From contig JASJFT010000066.1 of assembly GCA_030770425.1 (NCBI GenBank), positions 149,151-213,150 on the forward strand: a DNA stretch of 64,000 nt. Direction: 5' to 3'. Position numbers and translations under genes: made by a program. The notes under the pieces are model-generated. The model saw only the letters and a program-made list of their open reading frames with translations, made no database searches and was not told the DNA's origin. The DNA is from Darksidea phi (Eukaryota > Ascomycota > Dothideomycetes > Pleosporales > Lentitheciaceae). This document shows, in pieces, positions 13,163 through 25,894 of this stretch (position 1 is the stretch's first letter; each line of letters begins with the position of its first letter).

Positions 13163-14544
13163 TCATGCCTTCTCCATCTGGCCCAAAACAGCATTTGTAA
13201 ACTCATGCGTGGTTGAGCTGCCGCCCATGTCCGGTGTTCGTACTTTGCTACACGATGTTAGCGTTGGTTCACAACAAGCCTCATTCAGACACTTACCCAT
13301 CCTCAATGACCTTGTAAACAGACTGCGAGATGCGGTTGGCGTGGTCGTCGAGACCGAGATGTCGCAGCATCATAGCAGCAGAGAGGATAAGCGCGGTAGG
13401 GTTGGCCTGGTCCTTGCCCTTGATATCCAGACCAACGTGACGGCACCCAGGCTCGAAGACAGCGGTGTTGCGGCCCATGTTGCATCCTGGAACAATACCA
13501 GGCCCACCAACTAGACCAGCACCAATGTTTGACAGAATGCCTCCGTACAAATTAGGCATGACCATGACGTCGAACTGCTGTGGTCGCGACACGCACTGCA
13601 TGGACGCATTGTCGACAATCATGTCGCTGTATTCCACAGTCGGGTAATCCTCAGATACCTTCTTGCATGTATTGCGGAACAGACCATCAGCGAGCTTCAT
13701 AATGTTGGCCTTGTGGATGCAGGTGACCTTTTTCCTGTTGTTGGCCAGGGCAAAGGCAAAGGCAAACTTGGCGATGCGCTCCGACTTTTCGCGTGTGATG
13801 ATCTTGAGCGACTCGACGACGCCATCCACAGACTGGTGCTCCAAGCCAGAGTACTCGCCCTCGGTGTTCTCACGGATGATGCAGAGATCGACGTCCTTGT
13901 GGCGCGTCTGGTAGCCGGGGATGTTCTTGATCAGACAGATAGAGGCGTAAATGTCGAGCTCTTGGCGGAGGGCGACGTTGAACGACTGGTGGCCGGAGCG
14001 CGCGATGGGCGTGTGTAGGATGCCCTTGAGGCCGAGCTTGTTGCGCTTGAGCGAGGCAATGGCTTCATGGAAGAGCTGCTCGGAGTGCTTATCGCCCGAC
14101 TCGACACCCGACACGTTGACTTGCTCCCACTCGATGGGCACATTGTCGGCCTTGAAGATCTCCTTGACCGACTCGGACACCTCTGCGCCAATACCGTCAC
14201 CTATGGATATTTAATACCAGTTCGACGTTGAGGCGGTTATCGCGGCGTACCAGGAATGAGCGTCACGGTGTACTTGCCGCCGAACTTGGTGGGCTTGAAG
14301 ATGTCCTGGTTGACCGTGGCCATAGCTGCGATCTGTCAGTCTCCTGTCCTCTTCTGGTATGTATGGCTTTGCGCATACTTCGGGTGGCCATCGAGGGACC
14401 GGCGACGCATCGTGCAGCAGGCCTTGCGCCCCGCAGGAGCGTCTATCACTCTGTTAGCTTGCGCGCTCCGCTCTTCATGGGCCAATTGATATATCGTCGG
14501 ATGGCGCGTACCTGGGCTGTCTTTTGGGAGCTTCTCGACAGCAT
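13163..14544 (-). CDS. idh1: Isocitrate dehydrogenase [NAD] subunit 1, mitochondrial, 386 aa
   Basis: Five exons: 14544-14512, 14442-14379, 14325-14251, 14200-13297 and 13247-13163; introns of 69, 53, 50 and 49 nt all join in phase. The first two exons code for an Arg/Ser-rich, acid-free matrix-targeting presequence (MLSRSSQKTAQTLLRGARPA). The mature part begins FGGKYTVTLIPGDGIGAEV and carries IIRENTEGEYSGLEH, HKANIMKLADGLF and the family signature NLYGGILSNIGAGLVGGPG; it ends GGSSTTHEFTNAV. Features match yeast Idh1, the regulatory partner of Idh2 in the TCA-cycle enzyme converting isocitrate to 2-oxoglutarate with NAD. An in-frame ATG also exists at the start of exon 3 (MATVNQ), which would give a form lacking the presequence. 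Convergent with bud23; divergent from the next gene. Confidence 0.95.
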
Positions 14545-15268
14545 TTCGGTGGTCGTAGAGGGTGTAAAGGCGGTTGTGAGCACTTGAGGGATTTGAAGCA
14601 AAGCAAGCAAGAGCTCCGGCGGCCGAAAAGCAATGACGCCTTGGCACGACAACCGCGCCCAAGCCAATCTCGTCCCTTGCCGCGGCTTTTCTTGCAATCA
14701 ATCTCTGAGCAGAGTTTTCGCTGGAGTTCAGAATCAGAAGTTCCCCCCGTCTGTGATCAAGGTGGCTTGTCGATTCACTCCGCAGTATACTTTGCGTGCC
14801 TTGGGTGCAGCTTCGAAAATCCTCACGATGTAACTTCCCTGCTTCCAAATTTGCACGTGAAAGGGACTTGCCCATCACACCAACGCACGTGGCTACTGAA
14901 GCTATGCTGATCCTTACACCTCGCAACCCTGCGTATACCATATCAGCAACCAGAACGGAACATCAGCGGCCAAACATGGGCCCAGCGAGGTGGTTATCGC
15001 TTCTCACATCCCGTACTGTTCTCGTCATACTGACGCAAACCTTTCGTCCCCATCTTCTTTCGTCTGACTTCTCTTGACCATTTCTCATCCTTCGCCCATG
15101 TTTCCTTTCAATTGGAGTATGCCCCATCAATCTTCTCCCGGCAATTAGCTTGATTGTGGGGTAAGGCGGAACCATCCCGCATAAGTACATCTACATCACT
15201 TGGTGCTAAACCCTTCTTCTATCGCCATCACTCCTCCTTTTCATATTACCGCCTTCCCCTCAGTGAAC
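14545..15268. other. Divergent promoter region of idh1 and the dehydrogenase gene
   Basis: These 724 nt separate two divergent start codons. The reading frames inside it are short; I found no gene and no clear TATA box. Confidence 0.45.
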
Positions 15269-16334
15269 ATGGAAGAGCCAAGCATCGGTTATATAGGTCT
15301 GGGGAACGCCGGCTACCCCATGGCCGCCTGCCTGGCGAAAAAAGGCCATCGCCTAGTCGTTCGCGATGCAGATTCCGCGCGAGGCATCAAATTCGTAGAA
15401 GACTACCCAAAATGCAGAGTCGCTACGTCTGACCCGGATTCATTTCAGAACTGCGACGTCGTCATCACGATGTTGCCCAATGGAGCAGTTGTGAAGGAGG
15501 TGCTCCTTGGGGAGCAGGGAATTGCGCCGCACCTAAAGCCAGGCATGTGATGCTTTCCAGGTAATCAAGCCATTTCTTACAGTGAACAGGGTCAATCGTG
15601 ATCGACACCAGCTCATCTTCTCCTTTCGATACCCGCGAGCTCGGCCTGGAGCTCAGCAGGCTCCGTGTGGATCTTGTAGACTCGCCCATCACCCAGGAGC
15701 AGTTGCATGCCATTGATACAGGAGGAGCAACATTGATGGTCGGCACGGACAAACCCGAAGTCCTTGAGAAGGTACTGCCGCTACTCAAGGACATGAGCAC
15801 TCACGTCTTTCCTATGGGTGGTCTTGGATCCGGCCACACCATGAAGACGCTCAACAACTATGTCAGCGTGGGAAGCATCATCGCGCTATGCGATGCTTTG
15901 GTTAGCGTCTCGTCTCTAATCAGCTGCCGCTCTGATACTGACAGCTTCAGGTGACCGGCCAAAAGCTCGGCCTCGATCCGCAAACCATGATTGATGTCAT
16001 GAACCTGGGCACAGGGGTTAATTTCTCCACAAAGTACTCGATGAAGAACCTGAAATCCCACGACACTGGCTACCAGTTAGAGCTGCTCATTAAAGACGTG
16101 AAGATTGCAAAGGATGTCATCGACAAGTCTGGCTTCCAGAGTGAACTTCCAAACCTCGCCCTGAAATACCTAGAAGAGTCAGCACAGTTTGTAGAGAAGG
16201 GAGCCGATCACTCCGAATGTTTGAAGGGCTGGGAAAAGAGAGCTGGCGTGGAGATTAAGAAGACCGACAGAAAGGAGAAGAGCGAAAAATTCGAGAGTGT
16301 CTCGCAGGAAGAGCCGGTTATACGCATTCTTTAA
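15269..16334 (+). CDS. 3-hydroxyisobutyrate dehydrogenase-like NAD(P)-dependent reductase, 322 aa
   Basis: Exons 15269-15542, 15590-15900 and 15951-16334. N-terminal Rossmann domain: IGYIGLGNAGYPMAACLAKKGH (GxGxxG and MA). Then CDVVITMLPNG, SIVIDTSSSSP, a GGATLMVG loop, and GSGHTMKTLNNYV with the likely catalytic Lys. The C-terminal all-helical dimer domain contains QTMIDVMNLGTG. The family covers valine-catabolic 3-hydroxyisobutyrate dehydrogenase and beta-hydroxyacid reductases; which substrate is used here is not clear, and no obvious mitochondrial presequence is seen. The first intron has no GT donor in the right phase. The reading that restores the family sequence (LKPG-SIVIDTSS) uses a GC donor (CCAG|GCATGT) with acceptor AACAG. 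Intron 2 (50 nt) has donor GTTAGC. The gene is divergent from idh1. Confidence 0.85.
15543..15589 (+). other. Probable GC-AG intron (47 nt)
   Basis: The only join of exons 1 and 2 that keeps frame and yields the conserved LKPG-SIVIDTSS stretch starts with GC (CCAG|GCATGT) and ends AACAG. The GT four bases further on gives the wrong phase with every nearby AG. GC-AG introns are a known minor class; this assignment is an inference from protein conservation. Confidence 0.6.
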
Positions 16335-17535
16335 TCTGCTTGATGCTTTTCCTACCGTCAAGTGCGTTTCCAGTTCCATGTCTGCAACCTTAGAGATGGC
16401 GGAACGGGCGTAGGCCCGATCAGTGCTCCGCGTATGCTTGTTAAAGCACTTAAACGCATTTCTAAGGCTATAAATCGCCCTACACCGCTCATCTTCATTT
16501 CTTTTCTATCAAACAGCTGTAAATATTAATTTTTCCACTTCTCCGCACCCAAATTTACATTCTCAAAGAAGACTAAAACAGCTTCATCGCATTAATGCCA
16601 GCTCAAAAAGACTAATTTGCAGAGTTTTTACATGACGTGCTCTTCTAATATCGGATGGCAGTTCAACCGACTATAAAAGGTTGCTGAAACGCATTATAAC
16701 TTCGAAAAGTATTGAAAAAACGGCATGGCGTTCGACGGCAGCAAGGGATTGGCCGGCCGCCAGGCGGTCCGAGATGCACCGGCCTTGACCAGGAGGAGGT
16801 CACCCAACGGGGCCGTCCTGTTGAGTTTGACCTGCCGAGTTTGTCCTGCCGAGTTGTCCTGCCGAGTTGTCCTTCGCGCGAGTCGTCCTAGACATAGCAT
16901 GGGTCGAGTCCTGGCAGGTAAAGAGATTAGATAGCCGCGCTTCTTCATCTTCCTTCTTCCCTCTCAAACCCAATGATTCTCCTACTTCCTCTCCCTTTCT
17001 TCGCAACCTGGTTTTGAGAAACCTTTGACATACACGGCTAGCATTACTACAACTAATTATTTACAACAAGTCCTCGGGCAGTTCGCGCCCGTTTCTCCAG
17101 CCTTGCCACTCAACAATTACTTTATCCTCAATAGGTCACCAGCCGCCGGCTTGAAAGCTCTCTCACTTCAAGTCTCATTGTCCTAAAGGTACTCTTACCT
17201 CAACTCCTACTACTACATAACCTAACATCTCGCCGCTTTAACGTTTTGCTCTCATCCCTCTACTCTTCATATGTGGAGCAATCGGCTCGGCCGTCTCGAC
17301 TACAGACCCTGGTCCCTCGGAAGCGCCGACAAATCTTTGGACTTCATCGTTTCCCTACCCTCTCAAGTCTTCACAGGACTTGTGCTCGGGTGTCCTTATC
17401 GTCAGATAAGCTTTCCGATTCGTGTCCCGTTTCTATCGAGTCTGACGCTTCACACAGGTCGCTCAAAACTTGGAAACACACATACATCCTTTTAGTCTAG
17501 CCTCTACAGATACAAAGCTCGTCTTCATAACCATA
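16335..17535. other. Intergenic, leader region of the DUF7918-like gene
   Basis: About 1.2 kb without a gene I can support. It contains a short tandem repeat at 16831-16870 and pyrimidine-rich leader-like sequence before 17536. Confidence 0.45.
16831..16870 (+). repeat. Short tandem repeat, about 3 x 13-14 nt
   Basis: Three near-identical units of CCTGCCGAGT(T)TGT follow one another at 16831-16844, 16845-16857 and 16858-16870, with weaker flanking relatives on both sides (GTCCTGTTGAGTTTGA before, CCTTCGCGCGAGTCGT after). No coding sense is apparent. Confidence 0.7.
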
Positions 17536-19453
17536 ATGAGGGTTGAAGAGAAAGGTACCGACCGGAAAGCTGAGATGCATTTGTACTCGCACGGTACGGT
17601 CCAGGAACTCCAGGAATTTGGACAGTATATCGAGGACGTCGACAAAGCAATCTGCTGCTATGTTCCCGTCGAAGAAGGCATGGTCATCAAGACAGGGGGT
17701 AAATTCAGCGGGACAGTAAGTAACCTACTCATATGTACCTACCGTCTCTAATGCCTGCAATTATAGACTCTGGTTGTTGCGCACGATGTCGCGGTGGACG
17801 GTATCTATCGTAAAGCCCAGAACACCACCTCGCAATCCGTGACCCTCCAGAAGAACAAGAAGCTCGACTTCGACAGCTTCCTATACCAGACCGATGAAGG
17901 AATCATTGACACAGATATGAAGGTTGCTCGAATTCCTGCTATCAGTGCTACCCAGGGAGATGGTCTAGAGACCCTTGGTACTGTCGAGGTGCGAATCTAC
18001 ATCATCCGAAGGTTCGGCGAAGAGCATTCACTTGGCGAGGTTTCGGCCTTTCACAACCTGAAAAAGGGTGGGAACAACGATCATAAGGATGCGGTGACCT
18101 ACAAGTCCATCGCGCCCGATTTTAAGATGACGTTCGAGGAGAACTGTTCTACCCTCAACAACGCTGATAAAAAGCGACTAATAAGGAAGATGGATATGGT
18201 GCGGCCAGGAAAGAAGCCATGGGCTACTTTCCGCTTCCACTACCGTAGCAGAGGTGAGCATCGGAGCCGCTGTGCATTGATTAATCATTGAATAGATATA
18301 GATGCAATCGAGGCTCAGGAGATGGAGCTCACTCACGACGCGAAGACTAAGCTCAAGAGCGAGGCTCACATCATGGAGTTCGAACCAGTTCCAGAGCTAC
18401 CCTTAGGCGCAAGGCCTGCGAAGAAACACGATGCCGACGGCTCTACTGCTGTGTCTTCTGCTCCTGCTACGCCTTCCAAGAGCGCTAAGGGGGTATTCAG
18501 TCCTGCTGTAAGTGAAGGCAGATTTATCACAGCTCTATTCATCCTTCACCTCTGTTTATAGCTTATTTTCTGACTACTTGAAGCCTGCAGCTCTCCCTAA
18601 GCAGCAGCCACCCCGGTTCTTTGTTCCAACCCCTAAGAAGAAAGACAACCCGCCCACCCCTGAACGCTCCCCGAACTCCAGCCTTCGCCGCCCAGTCGAT
18701 AAAGACGACAAGAAGGAGGATCTAAAAGTGACCCTACCCAAGCAGTCTACTGGCGGAATGGCTGAGCCTACAGCCTCTGAAGCCACCGTTAGCGCCACTG
18801 AGAGCGAGAAGCCTCAGCAGCTGCTTGTCAACGGCACTACTGTTACGGACGAGCGAAAGGAGAACGGCAAGACCACTACAAAGGATCAGGCCCCGAAGGC
18901 CCCTTCGATCACCAATCCCGATGCTTCACTCGTCGACAGCGGCAAGATCACGACGGCTACCGAGCTCAATGAGGAGGCCAAGGAGCCCGTTAAGCCCACC
19001 ACACCACCCTCTGACAAAGCCGTTGAGGCCCCTGCTCCCGTTGCCAAGCCGCCTACACCTATACCTACGGCTGTCATGTTACCAGTGAAGCGTCCTGCGC
19101 AGCCCCAACTTCCAGGATCCCCAGAGATGAAGCGTACCAAGCCTGCTTCGGTTGTCCCACCTGCTCGTGCCGCGACTGCTTCTCCGACCGTCTCTCCCAT
19201 CTCAAAGGGGCCTACGTTAGCGGAGAAGCGTAAGCAATTGGAAGCGGCGCGTAGGAAACGAGAGACCCTAGCGAGACAGCGGATTCAACTGACTCAGAAG
19301 CTGGCTCCGTACAAGCAGCAGATGGAGGAAGAAATGGAACGTATCAACAAAGAGCTAGAGGAAGAGAATCGCGCGCTCGCTGAAGAGATCAGTCAGTACA
19401 AGAACGACATAGCCTTGTTTCAAGAGTTCAAGAAGGCGGAGGATGCCGATTAG
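17536..19453 (+). CDS. DUF7918-like protein with C-terminal coiled coil, 582 aa
   Basis: Exons 17536-17715, 17767-18253, 18296-18507 and 18584-19453. Introns 1 and 2 are standard. Intron 3 (76 nt, GTAAGT) keeps frame only with an AAG acceptor 10 nt after a CTGAC branch site, so that junction is less certain. The N-terminal ~235 residues form a beta-rich domain (ETLGTVEVRIYIIRRFGEEH, WATFRFHYRSRD) resembling the fungal DUF7918 family. A long disordered Pro/Thr/Lys-rich middle follows, then a charged heptad-like coiled coil near the C-terminus (LAEKRKQLEAARRKRE, ERINKELEEENRALAEE). No catalytic motif is seen. A scaffold or nuclear role is possible but not shown by the sequence. Confidence 0.72.
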
Positions 19454-20132
19454 GTGGGGTTGAGGGCAGGTATCGGGCGGGGGAACGGGCGTTGCGGGGC
19501 GATTGTATACTATCGACAATCGGAAAACGGCGTCGGACGGGCAGGTTTTGGACTTTGGATCGCGGATCCTGATAGCCGTCAGCGCGCTTTCCATCGGCGA
19601 GCAGGTATTCGAGATCGGCCGTTCAGACGGATTAGCTGGGCGCAGGGATCTGCATGGGCTCTCTGGTATCCTTCTCTCTACTCTTGAGTAAGAGCCTGGA
19701 TTCCGAGGACACGGATCGGCGTTGCAGAGCTGTATCACTGGCTTTCGACTTGCTTTCGGATATCGTGGGCGGTACAAAGGGCGTTGAGAGTAGTCTGGAT
19801 GAGCAGTGCCTCGTTGGTGAGTCGGGTAGGGACCTGCGACGACGGGCTGCGAGGCTTGTACTTGTTCTGCTCTTTTCGCTTCTGCCGTACCCATGAGACC
19901 TTCTTGGATAAATCATTCTTTCTCAAATCACTGCGATGATATGCATGCTATTATATGTGATGGTATTTTGAAAATAGGGTATCATTCAATTTTTTTGCCC
20001 AAGGTATCTTGCTAAACTGCCACTTCATGCTCGCGTACTCGGTTGTTTCACCCATCACGAAGCTAAGTGCCCAAGCGTCGAACTCTGAAAAGCTCTCCTT
20101 GACCGCTTCTAGAACTACTTCCGTCATATTGA
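19454..20132. other. Intergenic between convergent genes
   Basis: These 679 nt are the 3' flanks of the DUF7918-like gene and the 86-aa membrane protein gene. Open frames on the minus strand (for example one ending RKQVESQ) show no conservation that I recognise. Confidence 0.4.
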
Positions 20133-20815
20133 TCATGTTCTTGGGATCCGCAGATTCGCTTTGATACGCTCCACGAGTTCTGCGGTTGTGGCGAGTGGCG
20201 AGGGGTGTAGATTGCGCTGCATCTAGCGTTAGAAGATGCCGGGGATGTGTGCATGGGAGATGTATGGGGGAATAAGAAAAAGAGGAGTGATGAAAGAGAA
20301 GAAAATAACGGAAGTGGAGTTTTTGGAGGTTGGGAACTTACTTTTCTCATCCATGTTACGCATTCTTCATGCGTCCATGTCTCGGGTTCTGACGAGCGGG
20401 GAAGTTAGCAGACCGCTTTAAACGACTATAGGACGTAGAATGCAGAATGGAGAGGTGTGCGATTTCGGTCCTTAGAACCATCCCGTCATGGCGACTCTTG
20501 GAACGTAGAATAAGACTCATCGACGGCAAATCTCTATGAAATCCACAGCCTGCAGACCCTACTGAGCCCCGAAGATTTGGGAACTAAGAGTAGGAAGAGG
20601 CATGTGCCGATAGAGAGGAAGAGCAGTGGCATACCACCGGTAGGATCTGAACTGGGGAAGAGATCTTGGCCCCAGATACTCCATGCTGCTACGCCGGTTA
20701 TGATGGCTGCGAAGGCAAAGAAGGGCCCCTGATGTTGTTAGGATGTTTTGGGGAGATTGATAGGAATGTGGGGACTTACGCGTTGATTTGTTGCGCGGTC
20801 GAGTGGGGTTGGCAT
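20133..20815 (-). CDS. Small conserved membrane protein with SAP/HeH-like C-terminus, 86 aa
   Basis: Four exons carry only 261 coding nt: 20815-20780, 20728-20635, 20388-20342 and 20216-20133. Introns are 51, 246 and 125 nt with donors GTAAGT, GTATGC and GTAAGT; intron 3 has a CTAAC branch site 11 nt before GCAG. The product starts MPTPLDRATNQRGPFFAFAA. It has one membrane span at about residues 15-32, a DPTGEPETW linker, and a helical WTHEECVTWMRKRNLHPSP ... AELVERIKANLRI end with the spacing of SAP/HeH motifs. I recognise it as a type of short protein found in many filamentous ascomycetes, but know no function. Mitochondrial or ER membrane location is a guess. No reading frame over 61 codons exists here, so ORF finders will miss it. 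Confidence 0.75.
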
Positions 20816-21187
20816 GATGAGGGTTGAGGGTGGGTGGCGAAGTTGATGATAGTGTTCTTTGAGTTGAGAAGATGTGCGCTTATCTCCTGTGATTCAGAGA
20901 TACTCGGAGAAGGACTAGCGATTGATATCTCCGAAAATGTTAGAAAAGTAATCGTAGGCAACCGTGTTTAAAGATGCATTCGTGGTCTCATTGTCAAACC
21001 GGCTCCAGCGCCACAGACGTCGTCACGCCTCTCCACCTACCATTCCCGCCACGGACTAGCTCCTCGCCGCCCCTCCGCGGCCCGTGCATCCCACAAGCGA
21101 GTTTCCACCTCCACAACAATTTGCGCACCAAACTTTACGATCGCAGGACGTCTACGCACCCACGCCAATTCCACACACATCGCCAAC
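20816..21187. other. Divergent promoter of the 86-aa gene and rpl38
   Basis: 372 nt between two divergent ATGs. The half next to rpl38 is pyrimidine-rich, as is common upstream of fungal ribosomal protein genes. No other feature is seen. Confidence 0.45.
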
Positions 21188-21670
21188 ATGCCATCCGAGG
21201 TTTCCGATATCAAGCAGTTCATCGAGATCTGCAGGCGCAAGGATGCCAAGTGTACGTTTACAACGCCCTCTAGCAACTGTTTAGTGTGCCCGATGCGGCC
21301 CTCTGCGATGCGGTCGAACGGTCGCAATTGAAGAGGAGAGGATGACTCGATGGGAGGAAGGTGTTTTCAAGGGATTGTACAATGCTAATGCTGTTGTAGC
21401 TGCACGCATAAAGAAGAATACCAAGACCAATAACATCAAGTTCAAGGTCCGATGCCAGCGCTTCATTTACACCCTCGTCCTCAAGGACACCGACAAGGCC
21501 GAGAAGCTCAAGCAGAGCCTGCCTCCAGGTACGACCCACCGCACAGCCACACCTCCGTAATAATAAAAGGCATGGGATGGCGAAAGTTTGGAAGTATGGC
21601 TAATGTGCTCCTCGTAGGGCTCACCATCTCTGATGTCGGCAAGAAGAACCCCAGGGGCAAGCGATTGTAG
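21188..21670 (+). CDS. rpl38: 60S ribosomal protein L38 (eL38), 81 aa
   Basis: Exons 21188-21251, 21400-21528 and 21618-21670; introns of 148 and 89 nt, both with GTACG donors and GCTAATG branch sites. The product begins [21 protein letters not shown], continues [39 protein letters not shown], and ends [17 protein letters not shown], which is full-length eL38. A first intron longer than its neighbours is usual in fungal ribosomal protein genes. The protein sits on the 60S subunit surface. Confidence 0.96.
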
Positions 21671-21954
21671 GCGAGTTCGCAGGCGGACGAGTCGGTGGGA
21701 TTAGGCGAGGCAAGATGAGGGGTGATACCGCATGAGGCATGATGGGAAATGGCGGGCGGCGTCTTTTCGGAAAGTATATCTCTATGGATACCGGAACCCT
21801 TCACCCATGGGGATTCCATTAAGAATGAAAAACGTCAAAACTTCACAAGGGCTCGATGACATGCACGGACTGCTCAAACGACATGGCTACGCGATGGCAT
21901 TGCGATTGAAGCTAACAATCATAGATATGAGACCCTATTGCACGTCTTCCCCGC

Positions 21955-22983
21955 TTAAATCCCCTGTCGCACGTGGAACTCGAATTGGTCCTTTCGGTCC
22001 AGATACACCACCTTGTCACTCAAGCCCGCTTCTATCACAGCCTTTTTGAAGTCGGACAGCGGCGAACAAAAAACATCGTAGTCGTCATAATGGATCGGTA
22101 TGGTGACATCCGGGTTGATGAGCTGCATCAACTGCACACCTTGCTTTGCGTCCATCGTTACCATCAGTAATGGCATGCTCGGTCCTGGAATCGTAGTGCC
22201 TCCCAAGTGAATAAGCATCAGATCGATGTTCTGGTCTCTGTATCTCTCGGGGATCTCCTTCAGCTCGTCGACCATGAGCGTGTCGCCTGAGATGTAGATG
22301 CGGTACCCGCAGTCGAACTTCTCTGCGTCTCCGGTTGCAGCGTACCCGAGCTCGACCATCCAGCCGTTGGTTGGTGGCACAGCGCCGAGTAGATTGTTGG
22401 CGACATTTAGCGGGCCTGGTGGTACGTGTTTTCCAGGCATGCCTGTGACCTTTATGCTGGGCTTTTGTCCACCTTGAATCTTTCCCGTCTTCACATCTAA
22501 CCTCATCGACTCGAAGAAGTCCAGGGCATGAACAGCGGTGAAAGAGTCGTCTCCTTTAGACGTCAAACACTGCTTTGCATGTGGGGTTGTGATGATAGGT
22601 AACGAGCGTTTCAGCTTGTCCTCGACTAGCTTGTCGAAATGGTCTTCGTGGTAATGTGAGAGCAGGACTGCATCTATACGTGGTAGCTCTTCCAGATCAA
22701 TCGCTGGATTCGTCTGTCTTGTCGCACTAACGCCAGGCCCGAGATGTACATGATCGCCAGCGTGCAGGAAGTTCGGATCGGTAAGAATACGCACACCCTC
22801 CCATTCCAGTATAGTAGTCGCAGTCCCAATGAAGAAAAGCTTAGCATTCTTCTCTTGCTCTTGCCCCGGTGCGCTGGGAGGATGGATTTTGGCAGTAGTC
22901 GGCTCAGGCATTCCCATGGGAACGTAGACGTGTTCTTTGGTTGGTGGACCGGAGGTCTCGGGATCGATTTGGAGATGCTTCAT
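21955..22983 (-). CDS. Metallo-beta-lactamase-fold hydrolase (Lactamase_B_2 type), 342 aa
   Basis: A single exon. The core reads LFFIGTATTILEWEGVRILTD, then the metal motif LSHYHEDHFD (HxHxDH), then VTGMPGKHVPPG, YRIYISGDTL with the bridging Asp, LMLIHLGG and a final PIHYDDYDVF with the last His. This matches the UlaG/NAPE-PLD-like branch of the superfamily, which hydrolyses phosphodiester or ester bonds. The substrate is not predictable here. The protein has no signal peptide and is probably cytosolic. Its start codon overlaps the stop codon of a 62-codon upstream ORF (ATGA), which may limit its translation. Confidence 0.88.
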   Translation of the reverse strand: MKHLQIDPETSGPPTKEHVYVPMGMPEPTTAKIHPPSAPGQEQEKNAKLFFIGTATTILEWEGVRILTDPNFLHAGDHVHLGPGVSATRQTNPAIDLEELPRIDAVLLSHYHEDHFDKLVEDKLKRSLPIITTPHAKQCLTSKGDDSFTAVHALDFFESMRLDVKTGKIQGGQKPSIKVTGMPGKHVPPGPLNVANNLLGAVPPTNGWMVELGYAATGDAEKFDCGYRIYISGDTLMVDELKEIPERYRDQNIDLMLIHLGGTTIPGPSMPLLMVTMDAKQGVQLMQLINPDVTIPIHYDDYDVFCSPLSDFKKAVIEAGLSDKVVYLDRKDQFEFHVRQGI

Positions 22984-23168
22984 TTCTGTTGTTTTTTGGA
23001 CGACTTTGGCGCTTGCGCTTCGATGTCTGGCTTGTGCAACGGCTCTTGAGATACGGGGCGAGGAACGTGGGATTTGCGAGGAGAATTAAAGCAATGGTAT
23101 AAACCGGGGATGCAAGAAAATAGCGCGAAGAATAGAAAGAGGAGTTCATCTTTGGTGTAGAAGCGCAT
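22980..23168 (-). CDS. 62-aa upstream ORF with hydrophobic N-terminus
   Basis: The frame starts MRFYTKDELLFLFFALFSC, so it has a membrane-like first half, and it ends in a Lys/Gln-rich tail. Its TGA shares bases with the ATG of the metallo-beta-lactamase gene (ATGA overlap). It may be a small membrane protein, a regulatory uORF in the same mRNA, or chance. I cannot match it to a family. No competing ATG lies between it and the next gene. Confidence 0.35.
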   Translation of the reverse strand: MRFYTKDELLFLFFALFSCIPGLYHCFNSPRKSHVPRPVSQEPLHKPDIEAQAPKSSKKQQK

Positions 23169-23639
23169 GACGACGGAGTGTGGTAATGGTGATGATGGAA
23201 TTGATTGGGCGGGGCAGAGTGCCGAACATGGATAGAGGGTCTGGGAAAGACGCAGGTTTTTGGGAGAGCTTTCCTCGTTTCTGCTGTGGTACTGTTCATG
23301 GCTGAGAGTGATATTACTCGTCACTTCCGCAATGGCTAGGCGGCGTTGATGGCTGTGACTTCTGTGGTGGGTCCGGCTTGGGACGGGAGAGCAGCCACCG
23401 TGTGTGGCTGGAGCAAGCCACATCTCGGGAGAGGAGAGCTTATCCCTGTTAGGAGCCAAGTAACCAATCAGGCAAAAGGCTTTGCCGGAAGATGCGAACA
23501 CCTGGCACTCTCTAGCACGATGAACAACGCGTATCCGGCTCTTAATTGAAGTCATATTGGAGCGCAGACTGATCTCAAAGCCTTGGGGGCTATTGAGATC
23601 TGATTCAAGCGTTCTCCAACCGCCTGTCGCGGGCTGGTA
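23169..23639. other. Intergenic, divergent promoter region
   Basis: 471 nt between the uORF/hydrolase transcript and the GH47 gene. Long apparent frames on the minus strand here lack ATG support and family resemblance. Confidence 0.4.
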
Positions 23640-25894
<2,255 letters not shown>

